A stretch of 5,791 nt of DNA from a bacterium (GCA_024231375.1 JAAEQP010000529.1:1-5791), one strand, 5' to 3'. Positions 1 to 5,791 are shown, counted from the stretch's first letter. Notes: generated from the sequence alone by a model not told the origin. Program-made: numbers and translations.

Positions 1-587
1 CGCGAAATGGACCAGTTCTGGTACATGACCAGTTCCGCATCCTTCCCAGCCAGATTGCCATCGAAGGGCACGGTTTTCAGTGTAATCGTCTTCACATCCT
101 TCGACACCGAATCCACCCGCAGCAGGTCGGGCGCGTTGGGAAACCGGCCTCGAGGAAGACGCGCGCCGTCGGCGAACAACTGACGGAACTGCCACGCGCC
201 GTTCTTCGCCCCGGCGACCGTGGTGGTCCAGCGGCCGTCGTCTTGCTGGGTCCATCCTTCAATCACGCGGCCTCCCGACACGACCACTGCTTCATCCGGC
301 CACGCGGCATACGTGATGCCATGGTCATCGGTTCCGCCGTCTTCCGGTCCAAACGCCAAAGGCGCGTCGAGCCTGTACGTTCCGGCGCGCAGCAGGACGA
401 CAAGATCCTTGTCCAGACCCGCCGACACACGGGTGCGGACGGCTTCCTGCGCCTTGGCGATGGTTGCGAAAGGTTGTTCCACCGTGCCGGGATGAGCATC
501 GTTCCCGTTCGGGGCCACCACGAAATCGGCGTCGGCAGGCGCCGCAAGCATCATCACCGCATTGACCACAAGCACCAGGTTCATCAT
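1..587 (-). CDS. Secreted right-handed parallel beta-helix protein (GH141-like N-terminus), C-terminus cut by window edge
   Basis: The frame is open from an ATG at 587 to the window edge, giving 195 codons, so only the N-terminal part is seen. AGGAG (595-599, minus strand) lies 7 nt before the ATG; a second ATG follows immediately, so either Met could be used. Residues 1-20 form a signal peptide with a hydrophobic LVLVVNAVMMLAAPADA stretch and probable cleavage after ADA. The mature start FVVAPNGNDAHPGT, then QPFATIAKAQEAVR (38-51), GTYRL (69-73), FGPEDGGT (79-86) and ITYAAWPDEAVVVSGG (91-106), is the characteristic opening of pectate-lyase-fold beta-helix proteins, especially the GH141 group and related carbohydrate-active enzymes. 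The inferred role is extracytoplasmic polysaccharide cleavage or binding. The catalytic region lies outside the window, so no substrate can be named. It diverges from the GH36-like gene across a shared 183-bp promoter region. Confidence is high for the fold and modest for the enzyme family. Confidence 0.85.
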   Translation of the reverse strand, partial: MMNLVLVVNAVMMLAAPADADFVVAPNGNDAHPGTVEQPFATIAKAQEAVRTRVSAGLDKDLVVLLRAGTYRLDAPLAFGPEDGGTDDHGITYAAWPDEAVVVSGGRVIEGWTQQDDGRWTTTVAGAKNGAWQFRQLFADGARLPRGRFPNAPDLLRVDSVSKDVKTITLKTVPFDGNLAGKDAELVMYQNWSIS

Positions 588-614
588 AATTCTTCTCCTG
601 TTGGATTCATCGGC

Positions 615-643
615 ACCATACAAGATGCCGGCTCGGATGTCAC
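615..643 (-). promoter_or_regulatory. Candidate sigma70-type promoter for the beta-helix gene
   Basis: Read on the minus strand, GTGACA (638-643, five of six to the -35 consensus) and TATGGT (615-620, four of six to the -10 consensus) are separated by exactly 17 nt. Transcription would begin near 608, leaving a leader of about 20 nt that contains the AGGAG ribosome binding site. This is a consensus match by eye only, and the host's sigma factor preferences are unknown. Confidence 0.42.
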
Positions 644-667
644 GCCCGGACTTCTGTTCGGATACGG

Positions 668-696
668 TTGAAGCCAAACCGAGGCGCTGCTATCGT
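668..696 (+). promoter_or_regulatory. Candidate sigma70-type promoter for the GH36-like gene
   Basis: TTGAAG (668-673) and TATCGT (691-696) each match four of six consensus positions and are separated by 17 nt. The predicted start near 703 would give a leader of about 68 nt before the ATG at 771. It points away from the proposed minus-strand promoter at 615-643; only 24 bp separate the two -35 boxes, so one regulator bound between them could govern both genes. The match is moderate and made by eye. Confidence 0.33.
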
Positions 697-770
697 GGCG
701 ACGGCTATGCGCGACACACAGGCGGCCACCAACTGCCGCGGCCCGATCCCGCGGCGTTCTGGAGGAGAGA

Positions 771-2906
771 ATGAGGGGTATTCGTTGTAGTGGGGTGTGG
801 CTGGCGCTTGCCGTAGGCGCAATGGTCTGGTTCGGAGGACACGCCGCCGACGCGGCAAGCAAGGACGCAATCCCCCTGCCGAGCGAATTGCCCTGGACGC
901 TGCGTGATTGCTACACCTTCGCCGCCAACGGCGCCACCCTCGAATACGCCGTTGACACGGGCGAATGGCGGATCGGCGTCGATGACGTGGGCATGGTCTT
1001 GCCGCGGGTGGGATCGGCCGTACTCCTGGCCGATGGGACCGCCATCGACAGCATCGTCCTGCCCGCGGGCACGTCCGACCGGGACCAGGTGACCACGGAA
1101 TTGGGATACGGATCGGAGTACCACACCAAACTGGCCGCTCCCGGCCCCCTCGCCATACGTCATTCGATCACGGTCCTGCAGGATTACCCTTTCTACATGA
1201 TCCGGTTTGAGGTGCGGAACACCAGCGACAAGCCCGTGTCGGTGGCTTCCTTGACCCCTGTGGTGACGGGACCCGCCGGCGTCAACCGGCTCAGCGACCA
1301 GACGGAATTGGCCGCGCGGCCCATGAACCTCGTTGCCAACCATCCGCTGATCGACCTCGACGCACCGGCATCCGCGGCAGTGCTTCGCGATCCGTCCCAC
1401 AAACTCGCAGTGGGCATCGCGACCTTTCCAATGACGAAGGCGTCCACCGGGATCCGCGTCCGCCCTCACCAGGGCACATGGCATCTCGAAATTTCCAGCA
1501 CCTATGACCCTCCTGTCGAGATTGCCCCCGGCGACACCCTGGAGGCCGACCCCGTGCTCATCTGCTGCACCATGCTGGACACCGCCGAAGCCGACACCTA
1601 TCTTGCCTGGGCCCACAAACGCCGGGCTACCCGTGCGCTGACCCACGGGTGCCCGGAGTCGTGGGTCACGGTGCCCGACACCGGATCCGCCAAGGACCTT
1701 GCCGAGGCCACGCAGGCCTGGTGGACCGCCGGTATTCGGTGCGCGCTGGTACCAACCGGGTGGGAGTCCGTGCCCGGATCGCTCAAGGGCGACGACCACC
1801 TGTACCCCAAGGATATGTCCAAACTCGCCACCATTATCGATAGGTCCGGCATGGCGCCGGGCATCGCCGTGAATCCGTTGCCCGCACTGGACACTGACGC
1901 CGCTTGGCTGGTCGAAGGAACCGATGGACAGCGATGGGTCAACCCCGCCGACCCCGACGGATACCGTCATGCCCTCGGCCAGATGCGGCAGGTCGTCGAA
2001 TGGGGATACCGCTTCTTCGTGGTCACGCCCACCGGCGTGCCCGACGACGTGCTGAAGGCGTGCGGTCTCACACGCGCCGAGATGACCAATCTCGCCTTCC
2101 GCGTCGTGGAAGAAGCCGCTGAAGGACTTCCGGTGTTGCCGGCCAGCGCCGCTGTGTTGGGCGCCGACCCCGATTCCTGGCTTCGCGCCGCTGGCGCCAC
2201 GCACCACTTCCGCGAACGCGACATCTTCCCCGGACCGGTCCGGTTCGACGCCACCGGCGTAGACACCCTCTCACACGAAACCATTGCCGCCATGGGCATG
2301 TTCCGTGGTCCCATCGAGATGGTCGGCATTCCGACGGAAGCGGTTATCCGCCGGGTCGCACGCATCTGTTCGCAACCCCGGCCGAAGTCGTCGCCCATGG
2401 ACGGCGACGCCGCTGCGCCTCGGTTGTGGCAGGTGGAAACGCCCGATGCGAAGGCTCAACCCTACGCGCGCGTGTTCATGTTCCCGAAAGCAGGCGAATG
2501 GCAGCTCGACACAGCGATGGCCCCGAACGCCGGCCGGACTGCGTGGGTCCAGACGAGTGACTCGATCACCGAAGTGACCGGGTCGACGGTGCCGGCCTGC
2601 GACACCTTCGCCATTTGTACCGTCGGGTCCGACCCCGGCCGACCCCACGTTGTAGCGAACCCTGGATTGTTCGGCGGCGCCGTACAATCGGTCACCTGGA
2701 GTTCGGCGGAGGCCACCCTGAGCGGAGACGTGGACGTGTCGAACTCGGGCGTCGTGTACGTGGCCGTACCCAAGTCCTGGGAGTTCCGTTGGGGCAAAGT
2801 GGGTCGCGCGGCCTGGCGTCCCGAACGCAACGGAAAGCTCCTGGCTTTCCGCCTGGACGACGCCAAAACCGGACCCTTCGAACTGAAATTCCGTCGGAAC
2901 AAGTAG
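771..2906 (+). CDS. Secreted GH36/melibiase-like protein, probably lacking the catalytic nucleophile
   Basis: This 711-residue protein starts at an ATG directly behind the strong ribosome binding site GGAGGAG (761-767). Residues 1-28 are a signal peptide (hydrophobic VWLALAVGAMVWFGG, cleavage near HAADA). The layout matches the GH36 alpha-galactosidase type: an N-terminal beta-sandwich (about 40-285), a (beta/alpha)8-barrel-like region (about 295-535) and a C-terminal beta-sandwich (about 550-711). Family-like landmarks are CPESW (294-298) for the usual GWxSW, PTGW (328-331) for DDGW, LYPKDM (344-349) for KFPxGm, and GMAPGIAVNP (360-369) for the strand leading to the GlWxxP segment. The strand expected to end in K-x-D, which carries the nucleophile, reads RFFVVTPTG (414-422), with no Asp. 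FRERD (480-484) could hold a surviving acid/base Asp484. It may therefore be a non-catalytic glycan-binding relative or use different chemistry. The family assignment rests on pattern recognition without an alignment. The phosphoesterase gene follows after 46 bp. Confidence 0.72.
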   Translation: MRGIRCSGVWLALAVGAMVWFGGHAADAASKDAIPLPSELPWTLRDCYTFAANGATLEYAVDTGEWRIGVDDVGMVLPRVGSAVLLADGTAIDSIVLPAGTSDRDQVTTELGYGSEYHTKLAAPGPLAIRHSITVLQDYPFYMIRFEVRNTSDKPVSVASLTPVVTGPAGVNRLSDQTELAARPMNLVANHPLIDLDAPASAAVLRDPSHKLAVGIATFPMTKASTGIRVRPHQGTWHLEISSTYDPPVEIAPGDTLEADPVLICCTMLDTAEADTYLAWAHKRRATRALTHGCPESWVTVPDTGSAKDLAEATQAWWTAGIRCALVPTGWESVPGSLKGDDHLYPKDMSKLATIIDRSGMAPGIAVNPLPALDTDAAWLVEGTDGQRWVNPADPDGYRHALGQMRQVVEWGYRFFVVTPTGVPDDVLKACGLTRAEMTNLAFRVVEEAAEGLPVLPASAAVLGADPDSWLRAAGATHHFRERDIFPGPVRFDATGVDTLSHETIAAMGMFRGPIEMVGIPTEAVIRRVARICSQPRPKSSPMDGDAAAPRLWQVETPDAKAQPYARVFMFPKAGEWQLDTAMAPNAGRTAWVQTSDSITEVTGSTVPACDTFAICTVGSDPGRPHVVANPGLFGGAVQSVTWSSAEATLSGDVDVSNSGVVYVAVPKSWEFRWGKVGRAAWRPERNGKLLAFRLDDAKTGPFELKFRRNK

Positions 2907-2952
2907 TCGGTTCGGCCGGTGTCCGCCGGGTGCGGCACGGTGAAAGGGCGTG

Positions 2953-3684
2953 ATGACGGACAATCACCAACGGGCCGTGACCGTTGTCTCGGACCTCCAT
3001 CTGTTCTGCCGCCGGTCGCGGGTGCCCGATCACATGGACGCCCTCCACGATGCGGTGGCCGCGTCGGACCTCTGTGTGTTGAATGGCGACATCTTCGATT
3101 TTCGTTGGACCACGCTCGACACCATCGAAGAAACGGTGGACGAATCCATCCGCTGGCTCGACGCGTTCATTTCGCGCCATGCCCACGCCGAAATGCACTA
3201 CGTCCTCGGAAACCACGACAACGTGTCCGCCTTCACCACCGCCCTCGACCGGTTCGCAACCGAACGGCCCGCCCTCACTTGGCACCCCTACTACGTCCGC
3301 TTGGGCGACGCGGTCTTTCTACATGGCGATGTAGCCAACTGGAAGATGGACGCCGACGGCTTGGCCGCCTACCGGCGCGGTTGGCACGACGACGCCAAGA
3401 AGGGCAAACTCGTAAACACCATCTACGACATGGCCTTCACGCTAGGCGTTCACCGGTTCGTGCACTGGCTCGCCTTCCCGCGCAAAGCCGTCGCCGACCG
3501 CATCCTCCACTACCTCGAATCCGTCAACGAAGGCCCAGACACCGGCCTCAACCACGTCTACTTCGGCCACACCCACCTCGCCCTCGCCGATCACGCCCAC
3601 GGCGGCCTCTTGTTCCACAACTGCGGCGCGCCCATGCCCGGCCTGAAGTTCACCATCTTCCAGACGACCATTGACGTGGGGTAA
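2953..3684 (+). CDS. Calcineurin-fold metallophosphoesterase, LpxH-like
   Basis: This 243-residue cytoplasmic protein has no signal peptide and carries the complete set of metallophosphoesterase motifs: SDLH (13-16), GDIFD (45-49), GNHDN (86-90), HGD (124-126) and GHTH (205-208). These bind the two-metal centre that hydrolyses phosphate mono- or diesters. The length is close to LpxH (about 240 residues), and the segment after HGD (a short acidic stretch, then AYRR at 139-142) recalls LpxH, the UDP-2,3-diacylglucosamine pyrophosphatase of lipid A synthesis. GNHDN differs from the GNRDF usual in LpxH, so the substrate is left open and no symbol is given. The ATG at 2953 is preferred over the adjacent GTG at 2950 because AAAGGG (2943-2948) is 4 nt from the ATG but only 1 nt from the GTG. 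It sits 46 bp behind the GH36-like gene and probably shares its transcript. Its stop is 23 bp from the convergent NAGPA gene. Confidence 0.9.
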   Translation: MTDNHQRAVTVVSDLHLFCRRSRVPDHMDALHDAVAASDLCVLNGDIFDFRWTTLDTIEETVDESIRWLDAFISRHAHAEMHYVLGNHDNVSAFTTALDRFATERPALTWHPYYVRLGDAVFLHGDVANWKMDADGLAAYRRGWHDDAKKGKLVNTIYDMAFTLGVHRFVHWLAFPRKAVADRILHYLESVNEGPDTGLNHVYFGHTHLALADHAHGGLLFHNCGAPMPGLKFTIFQTTIDVG

Positions 3685-3707
3685 GGGGTGATTCGAAGGG
3701 TCGCTCA

Positions 3708-4589
3708 CTACCGGTCGGTGTAGATGCCCAAGTGATTGCCGTTCAGCCGTTGGCGGCCCGGCATGTTGTTGTGAATGGGCCGGTTCAGAATCTTCGGAAG
3801 CCCGCGCGGCCCTTCGATGACAAGGGCGGTGGATCCGCCGCCATCGAGATTTAGCGCCCGGTGCGCACCCACCCGCGCCATCCATTCGGCCGTTTCCTTC
3901 AGGGAAGAACCTACGCTGACATGAGGCTGGCGGCCGTCAATGATGAGAAAGTACAGGTACCGGCCGTCTTCGGACGTGCCAACGGCCGTCCGAGGATGCC
4001 GGTCGCCGTCGCCTGCCACGATTACACCGTCCACGATGAGCATCCCGAATCCGCCGACGCCGTTCCAGACAAGGCCCGTGTCGATGGGCGGCGCGGTGAC
4101 CGTAGCGTTGTTCTCGGCATCCACGAAGAACACACCGAAGGAATCGTGCGGGGGCGAGTAGACGTCGCCGTCGGATGCGGACAGTCCGACTACATCGCGC
4201 GGGCTTCCCGGTTCGTCGTTGACTGGCGAGAACGGCGATGCGTTAACGGCCACCTGGCAACCGTGCTCGGTCAGGAACCCGCTGGCAATCTGGGCGTCGG
4301 TATCCAGGGGACGGTCGCCGTTGGAGGGGGTCACGAAGAACTCGATGTCGGGATCATCCAAGTCGACGCGCAGGGCGTAGAGCCGGAGCGGCTCAGGCGC
4401 TTCCTTGCGCACGGTGGTCACGTCGATGCCGTCGAACAGGGGCGCCCACTTCGGCACGAACGTTGCCTCGGCCCCCGACTCCACGACCTGGACAGGGATG
4501 CGTCCACGAAGCGGACACCCCAACGACGCGGAGACCAACACCAACACCAGGAAAGCGCTCTGGATTCGTCGTACGACTCGATTATGCAC
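3708..4589 (-). CDS. Exported NAGPA-domain phosphodiester glycosidase family protein
   Basis: From the GTG at 4589 this is a 293-residue protein. The domain is the NAGPA (DUF2233) type, named for the mammalian enzyme that removes the covering GlcNAc from mannose-6-phosphate; bacterial members act on extracytoplasmic glycans, mostly with unknown substrates. Family hallmarks are VNASPF (115-120), RHPRTAVGTSEDG (197-209), FLIIDGRQ (214-221) and the glycine-rich NLDGGGSTAL (247-256) near the C-terminus. The N-terminus has a basic stretch (RVVRR), then AFLVLVLVSASLGC ending at Cys25. This resembles a lipoprotein signal, but Ser at -3 and Leu at -2 make a poor lipobox, so it may be lipidated or simply secreted. 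The frame extends upstream to a GTG at 4655, but that start would bury the signal sequence behind 22 hydrophilic residues. GGAGG (4595-4599) fixes the 4589 start. The phage-like gene ends 75 bp upstream on the same strand, and co-transcription is possible. Confidence 0.88.
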   Translation of the reverse strand: MHNRVVRRIQSAFLVLVLVSASLGCPLRGRIPVQVVESGAEATFVPKWAPLFDGIDVTTVRKEAPEPLRLYALRVDLDDPDIEFFVTPSNGDRPLDTDAQIASGFLTEHGCQVAVNASPFSPVNDEPGSPRDVVGLSASDGDVYSPPHDSFGVFFVDAENNATVTAPPIDTGLVWNGVGGFGMLIVDGVIVAGDGDRHPRTAVGTSEDGRYLYFLIIDGRQPHVSVGSSLKETAEWMARVGAHRALNLDGGGSTALVIEGPRGLPKILNRPIHNNMPGRQRLNGNHLGIYTDR

Positions 4590-4594
4590 AGATA

Positions 4595-4599
4595 CCTCC
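4595..4599 (-). promoter_or_regulatory. Ribosome binding site deciding the NAGPA gene start
   Basis: GGAGG on the minus strand lies 5 nt before the GTG at 4589. It supports the shorter reading over the GTG at 4655 and over the in-frame ATGs at 4628 and 4616. The chosen start places the basic and hydrophobic parts of the signal sequence directly at the N-terminus. Confidence 0.75.
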
Positions 4600-4664
4600 G
4601 TTCCAGGACCGGCCATCGTTTTCGCCATGCTACCAGATGAGGGCGGAGTCTGCACGGGAGTCGT

Positions 4665-5522
4665 TTACACCTCCTCCGTCAGGGCAAGCACGTTCTCGCG
4701 GTCAGGTGCGAGATACAGCGCGCTGCACCGGCAGCCCGGGTGGGCCGGCGGATGCGGATCGCCGCTTGGGAACGGCAGTTCAACAGGCATAGCCCCGCGA
4801 AGCATGTTATCCCAACATGTAGGACAGACCCGGTCATCATTCTTCGTGCGCCATCGCTTTTCGCGGATGTCGAGGCATTCGCTCACGACGTACGCGCCGA
4901 ATTCCAGCAGTCCCGCCGCAAGGTCGCGCGCCGCGCCGGAAATGTACGCTACAGACGTGTTCAGGTACCCCCGGATGGCGGTCATCACCTGCCAAAGCGA
5001 CCCACCCTCTTCCAGCGCCTTCCGGATGACGGACGCCAACCCTTTCATGAATCTCCGGCCCAAGGAATTCAGCACCTGCAACGCCCGCGTTGCGGTTCCC
5101 GACCGAAGCCGCCCAAGCGCCGTGACCGGCACCTTCAGTTGCAGGCGGAACCGTTTCGCCCAGACATCCAACGCCAACTCCGCGCCCAAGCGCGCTACCC
5201 CTCGGACCGCGTCCCGCAACCCGTTCACGATACCCCCATCGACCCGCTCACTCCACTGCGTCAGAATCGACTCCACGCCTCGAGGCAGCAGCGAGCGGTT
5301 ACTCGCACTCTCCAACGCCGCCTCGATCTCGCCAGACGGGAACCGGTCCGCCAGAAACGCCACGTGCCGGTGCAGGAACGGCTCCAACCGCGCACCCGCC
5401 TCCTCAATCGCCTCGTTCGTCACCCCGCTCGATGCGAAACCGCCGTCCTCATCGCGGACCGAAGCCGCACCACGTTCCCGGCCCCACGCATCTACCCCGC
5501 GCCCATTCGTCACATCATCCAT
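4665..5522 (-). CDS. Phage Mu F / SPP1 gp7-like minor head protein, isolated from other phage genes
   Basis: This 285-residue protein starts at an ATG 6 nt behind GGAGG (5529-5533); an in-frame stop at 5544-5546 excludes a longer form. It has no signal peptide. The first 30 residues are polar and probably disordered. The middle is helical, with many Arg and Ala residues. The C-terminus carries the signature of phage head morphogenesis (MuF, PF04233-type) proteins: NDDRVCPTCWDNM (228-240), a Gly-Pro-rich loop, then PPAHPGCRCSALYL (258-271). Cys233, Cys236, His261, Cys264 and Cys266 are the likely metal ligands. In phages this minor capsid protein is packaged in the procapsid and its gene usually follows the portal gene; neither portal, scaffold nor capsid genes are present here. 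The Arg-Thr-Glu usually found before the CxxC in the family is not evident. It is either a decayed prophage relic, though the frame is intact, or a domesticated gene. Family confidence rests on the C-terminal motif alone. Confidence 0.74.
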   Translation of the reverse strand: MDDVTNGRGVDAWGRERGAASVRDEDGGFASSGVTNEAIEEAGARLEPFLHRHVAFLADRFPSGEIEAALESASNRSLLPRGVESILTQWSERVDGGIVNGLRDAVRGVARLGAELALDVWAKRFRLQLKVPVTALGRLRSGTATRALQVLNSLGRRFMKGLASVIRKALEEGGSLWQVMTAIRGYLNTSVAYISGAARDLAAGLLEFGAYVVSECLDIREKRWRTKNDDRVCPTCWDNMLRGAMPVELPFPSGDPHPPAHPGCRCSALYLAPDRENVLALTEEV

Positions 5523-5598
5523 ACGCCACCTCCAGAATGTCCCTCATAGGATCGGCCCGGCGTGTTGCCCATTTGGATGGGATGATGATGAAGACCCC
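5515..5598 (-). pseudogene. Possible 3' remnant of a gene upstream of the MuF-like gene
   Basis: A minus-strand frame is open for 27 codons after a stop at 5599-5601. It ends in ADPMRDILEVAYG and a TGA at 5515-5517, overlapping the MuF-like ATG by 8 nt. Short stop/start overlaps of this kind are normal between consecutive phage genes, and the portal gene usually precedes this family. The open frame begins at the edge of the REP-like repeat, as it would if the rest had been lost there. The stretch is short enough to be open by chance and the peptide is not recognised. Confidence 0.15.
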
Positions 5599-5631
5599 TC
5601 ACCCTAACCCTCTCCCGTTGGGAGAGGGCGA
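5594..5631. repeat. REP-like palindromic intergenic repeat
   Basis: The stretch contains CCCTCACCCTAA followed by a perfect 9-bp inverted repeat, CCCTCTCCC (5608-5616) and GGGAGAGGG (5620-5628), around a 3-nt GTT loop. Sequences of this form recur between genes in many GC-rich bacterial genomes, where they behave as non-coding palindromic repeats. The usual outer right arm (AGGGTGAGGG pairing with CCCTCACCCT) is poorly kept here (AAGGTCGGGT), so the copy may be truncated near the insertion sequence boundary. There is no T-run on either strand, so it is not a standard intrinsic terminator, although the hairpin could still protect a transcript end. Only one copy is in the window. Confidence 0.65.
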
Positions 5632-5644
5632 AGGTCGGGTCCAA

Positions 5645-5687
5645 ACCGGTAACGTTGTTTACGAATCAGACCGGGGACGTTGTTTAC
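5645..5687 (+). repeat. Tandem 18-bp direct repeats at the insertion sequence end
   Basis: Two copies of an 18-bp unit occur at 5645-5662 (ACCGGTAACGTTGTTTAC) and 5670-5687 (ACCGGGGACGTTGTTTAC). They match at 16 of 18 positions and start 25 bp apart, with 7 bp between them. They lie 30 bp upstream of the transposase start, where terminal or subterminal transposase-binding sites are expected. A role as paired binding sites is inferred from position and repetition. Confidence 0.6.
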
Positions 5688-5717
5688 ATCGTATGGTATT
5701 GGCAGGAGGGATTGCTG

Positions 5718-5791
5718 ATGCCTTGGAAGGAACAACGTGCTTTGGATATTCGATTGGAGTTCGTCATGGACGTACTGCGTGGTGAGGCGAG
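5718..5791 (+). CDS. IS481-type DDE transposase (integrase core), N-terminal 24 residues only
   Basis: The ATG at 5718 follows AGGAGGG (5704-5710) with 7-nt spacing. The peptide opens MPWKEQRALDIRLEFVMDVL and continues RGEA before the window ends. An MPWK opening followed by a helix with RLEFV and an acidic or Gly stretch is the usual start of one large group of IS481-family transposases. It leads into an N-terminal helix-turn-helix that binds the IS ends, followed by a DDE integrase core that catalyses cut and strand transfer. Neither the rest of the helix-turn-helix nor the catalytic triad can be checked here. Base composition is slightly less GC-rich than in the neighbouring genes, consistent with recent arrival. 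Confidence 0.75.
   Translation, partial: MPWKEQRALDIRLEFVMDVLRGEA

Larger units (their letters stand above)
5645..5791 (+). mobile_element. Left end of an IS481-type insertion sequence, cut by window edge
   Basis: The element is recognised by its transposase start, preceded by the repeated ACCGG..ACGTTGTTTAC units. The exact outer boundary is uncertain; it lies somewhere between the REP-like palindrome (ending about 5631) and the first repeat unit. The right end and any target-site duplication are outside the window. Confidence 0.6.

Noticed and set aside
705..2207. A 500-codon open frame on the minus strand inside the GH36-like gene.
   Set aside because: It is antisense to a gene with signal peptide, ribosome binding site and family motifs. 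Its Gly/Arg/His-rich product shows no recognisable domain, and long antisense frames are common in GC-rich genes.
2271..2963. A 230-codon minus-strand open frame over the end of the GH36-like gene.
   Set aside because: It is antisense, low-complexity in composition and without a ribosome binding site or motif; it is treated as a shadow.
3685..3707. A bidirectional terminator between the convergent genes.
   Set aside because: The 23-bp gap has no stem-loop or T-run that I can see.
4590..4655. The longer form of the NAGPA-domain protein starting at GTG 4655.
   Set aside because: It would put 22 hydrophilic residues before the signal sequence, whereas GGAGG lies correctly placed before the GTG at 4589.
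4405..5607. A 400-codon plus-strand open frame covering the MuF-like gene and part of the NAGPA gene.
   Set aside because: The product is rich in Ser, Arg, Pro and Thr without a hydrophobic core pattern. The minus-strand proteins carry clear family motifs and ribosome binding sites.
5608..5628. The 9-bp hairpin as a Rho-independent terminator.
   Set aside because: No T-run follows on either strand, and the surrounding CCCTCACCCTAA matches a dispersed REP-like repeat better.
1..5791. tRNA, rRNA, riboswitch or CRISPR array.
   Set aside because: No cloverleaf-like stretch, conserved rRNA segment, riboswitch-like leader or regularly spaced repeat series was found; the only spaced repeats are the two units at 5645-5687.

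Overview
The window is GC-rich, tightly packed bacterial DNA. It holds six protein-coding genes, two of them cut by the window edges, plus a REP-like palindrome and the left end of an insertion sequence. The gene mix is a secreted beta-helix protein, a secreted GH36-type protein, an LpxH-like phosphoesterase and an exported NAGPA-domain protein. That fits an outer-membrane-bearing, polysaccharide-handling lineage of the PVC/Planctomycetes/Hydrogenedentes type. The lineage is inferred from style and gene content only, because no phylogenetic marker is present.

Left block (1-3684). Two exported proteins are transcribed divergently from a 183-bp intergenic region (588-770). On the minus strand is a right-handed parallel beta-helix protein whose N-terminus resembles GH141-type enzymes; its C-terminus lies outside the window. 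On the plus strand is a 711-residue protein with the layout of a GH36/melibiase alpha-galactosidase, but the residues expected at the nucleophile and the substrate-binding Asp pair appear replaced. A sigma70-like promoter can be proposed for each direction. The GH36-like gene is followed after 46 bp by a calcineurin-fold metallophosphoesterase with all metal-binding motifs intact and LpxH-like features; the two probably share a transcript.

Middle and right block (3708-5522, minus strand). This block converges on the left block with only 23 bp between stop codons. It holds an exported NAGPA-domain (phosphodiester glycosidase) protein. Upstream of it is a cytoplasmic protein ending in the Cys/His motif of phage Mu F / SPP1 gp7 minor head (head morphogenesis) proteins. 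No other phage gene is visible, so the latter looks like an orphaned prophage remnant or a domesticated gene.

Right end (about 5590-5791). A REP-like palindrome (5594-5631) lies directly beside a pair of 18-bp direct repeats with a 25-bp period. These are followed by a well-formed ribosome binding site and the first 24 codons of an IS481-type (DDE, integrase-core) transposase. The phage-like gene is therefore cut off from any former upstream neighbours by repeat and mobile DNA.
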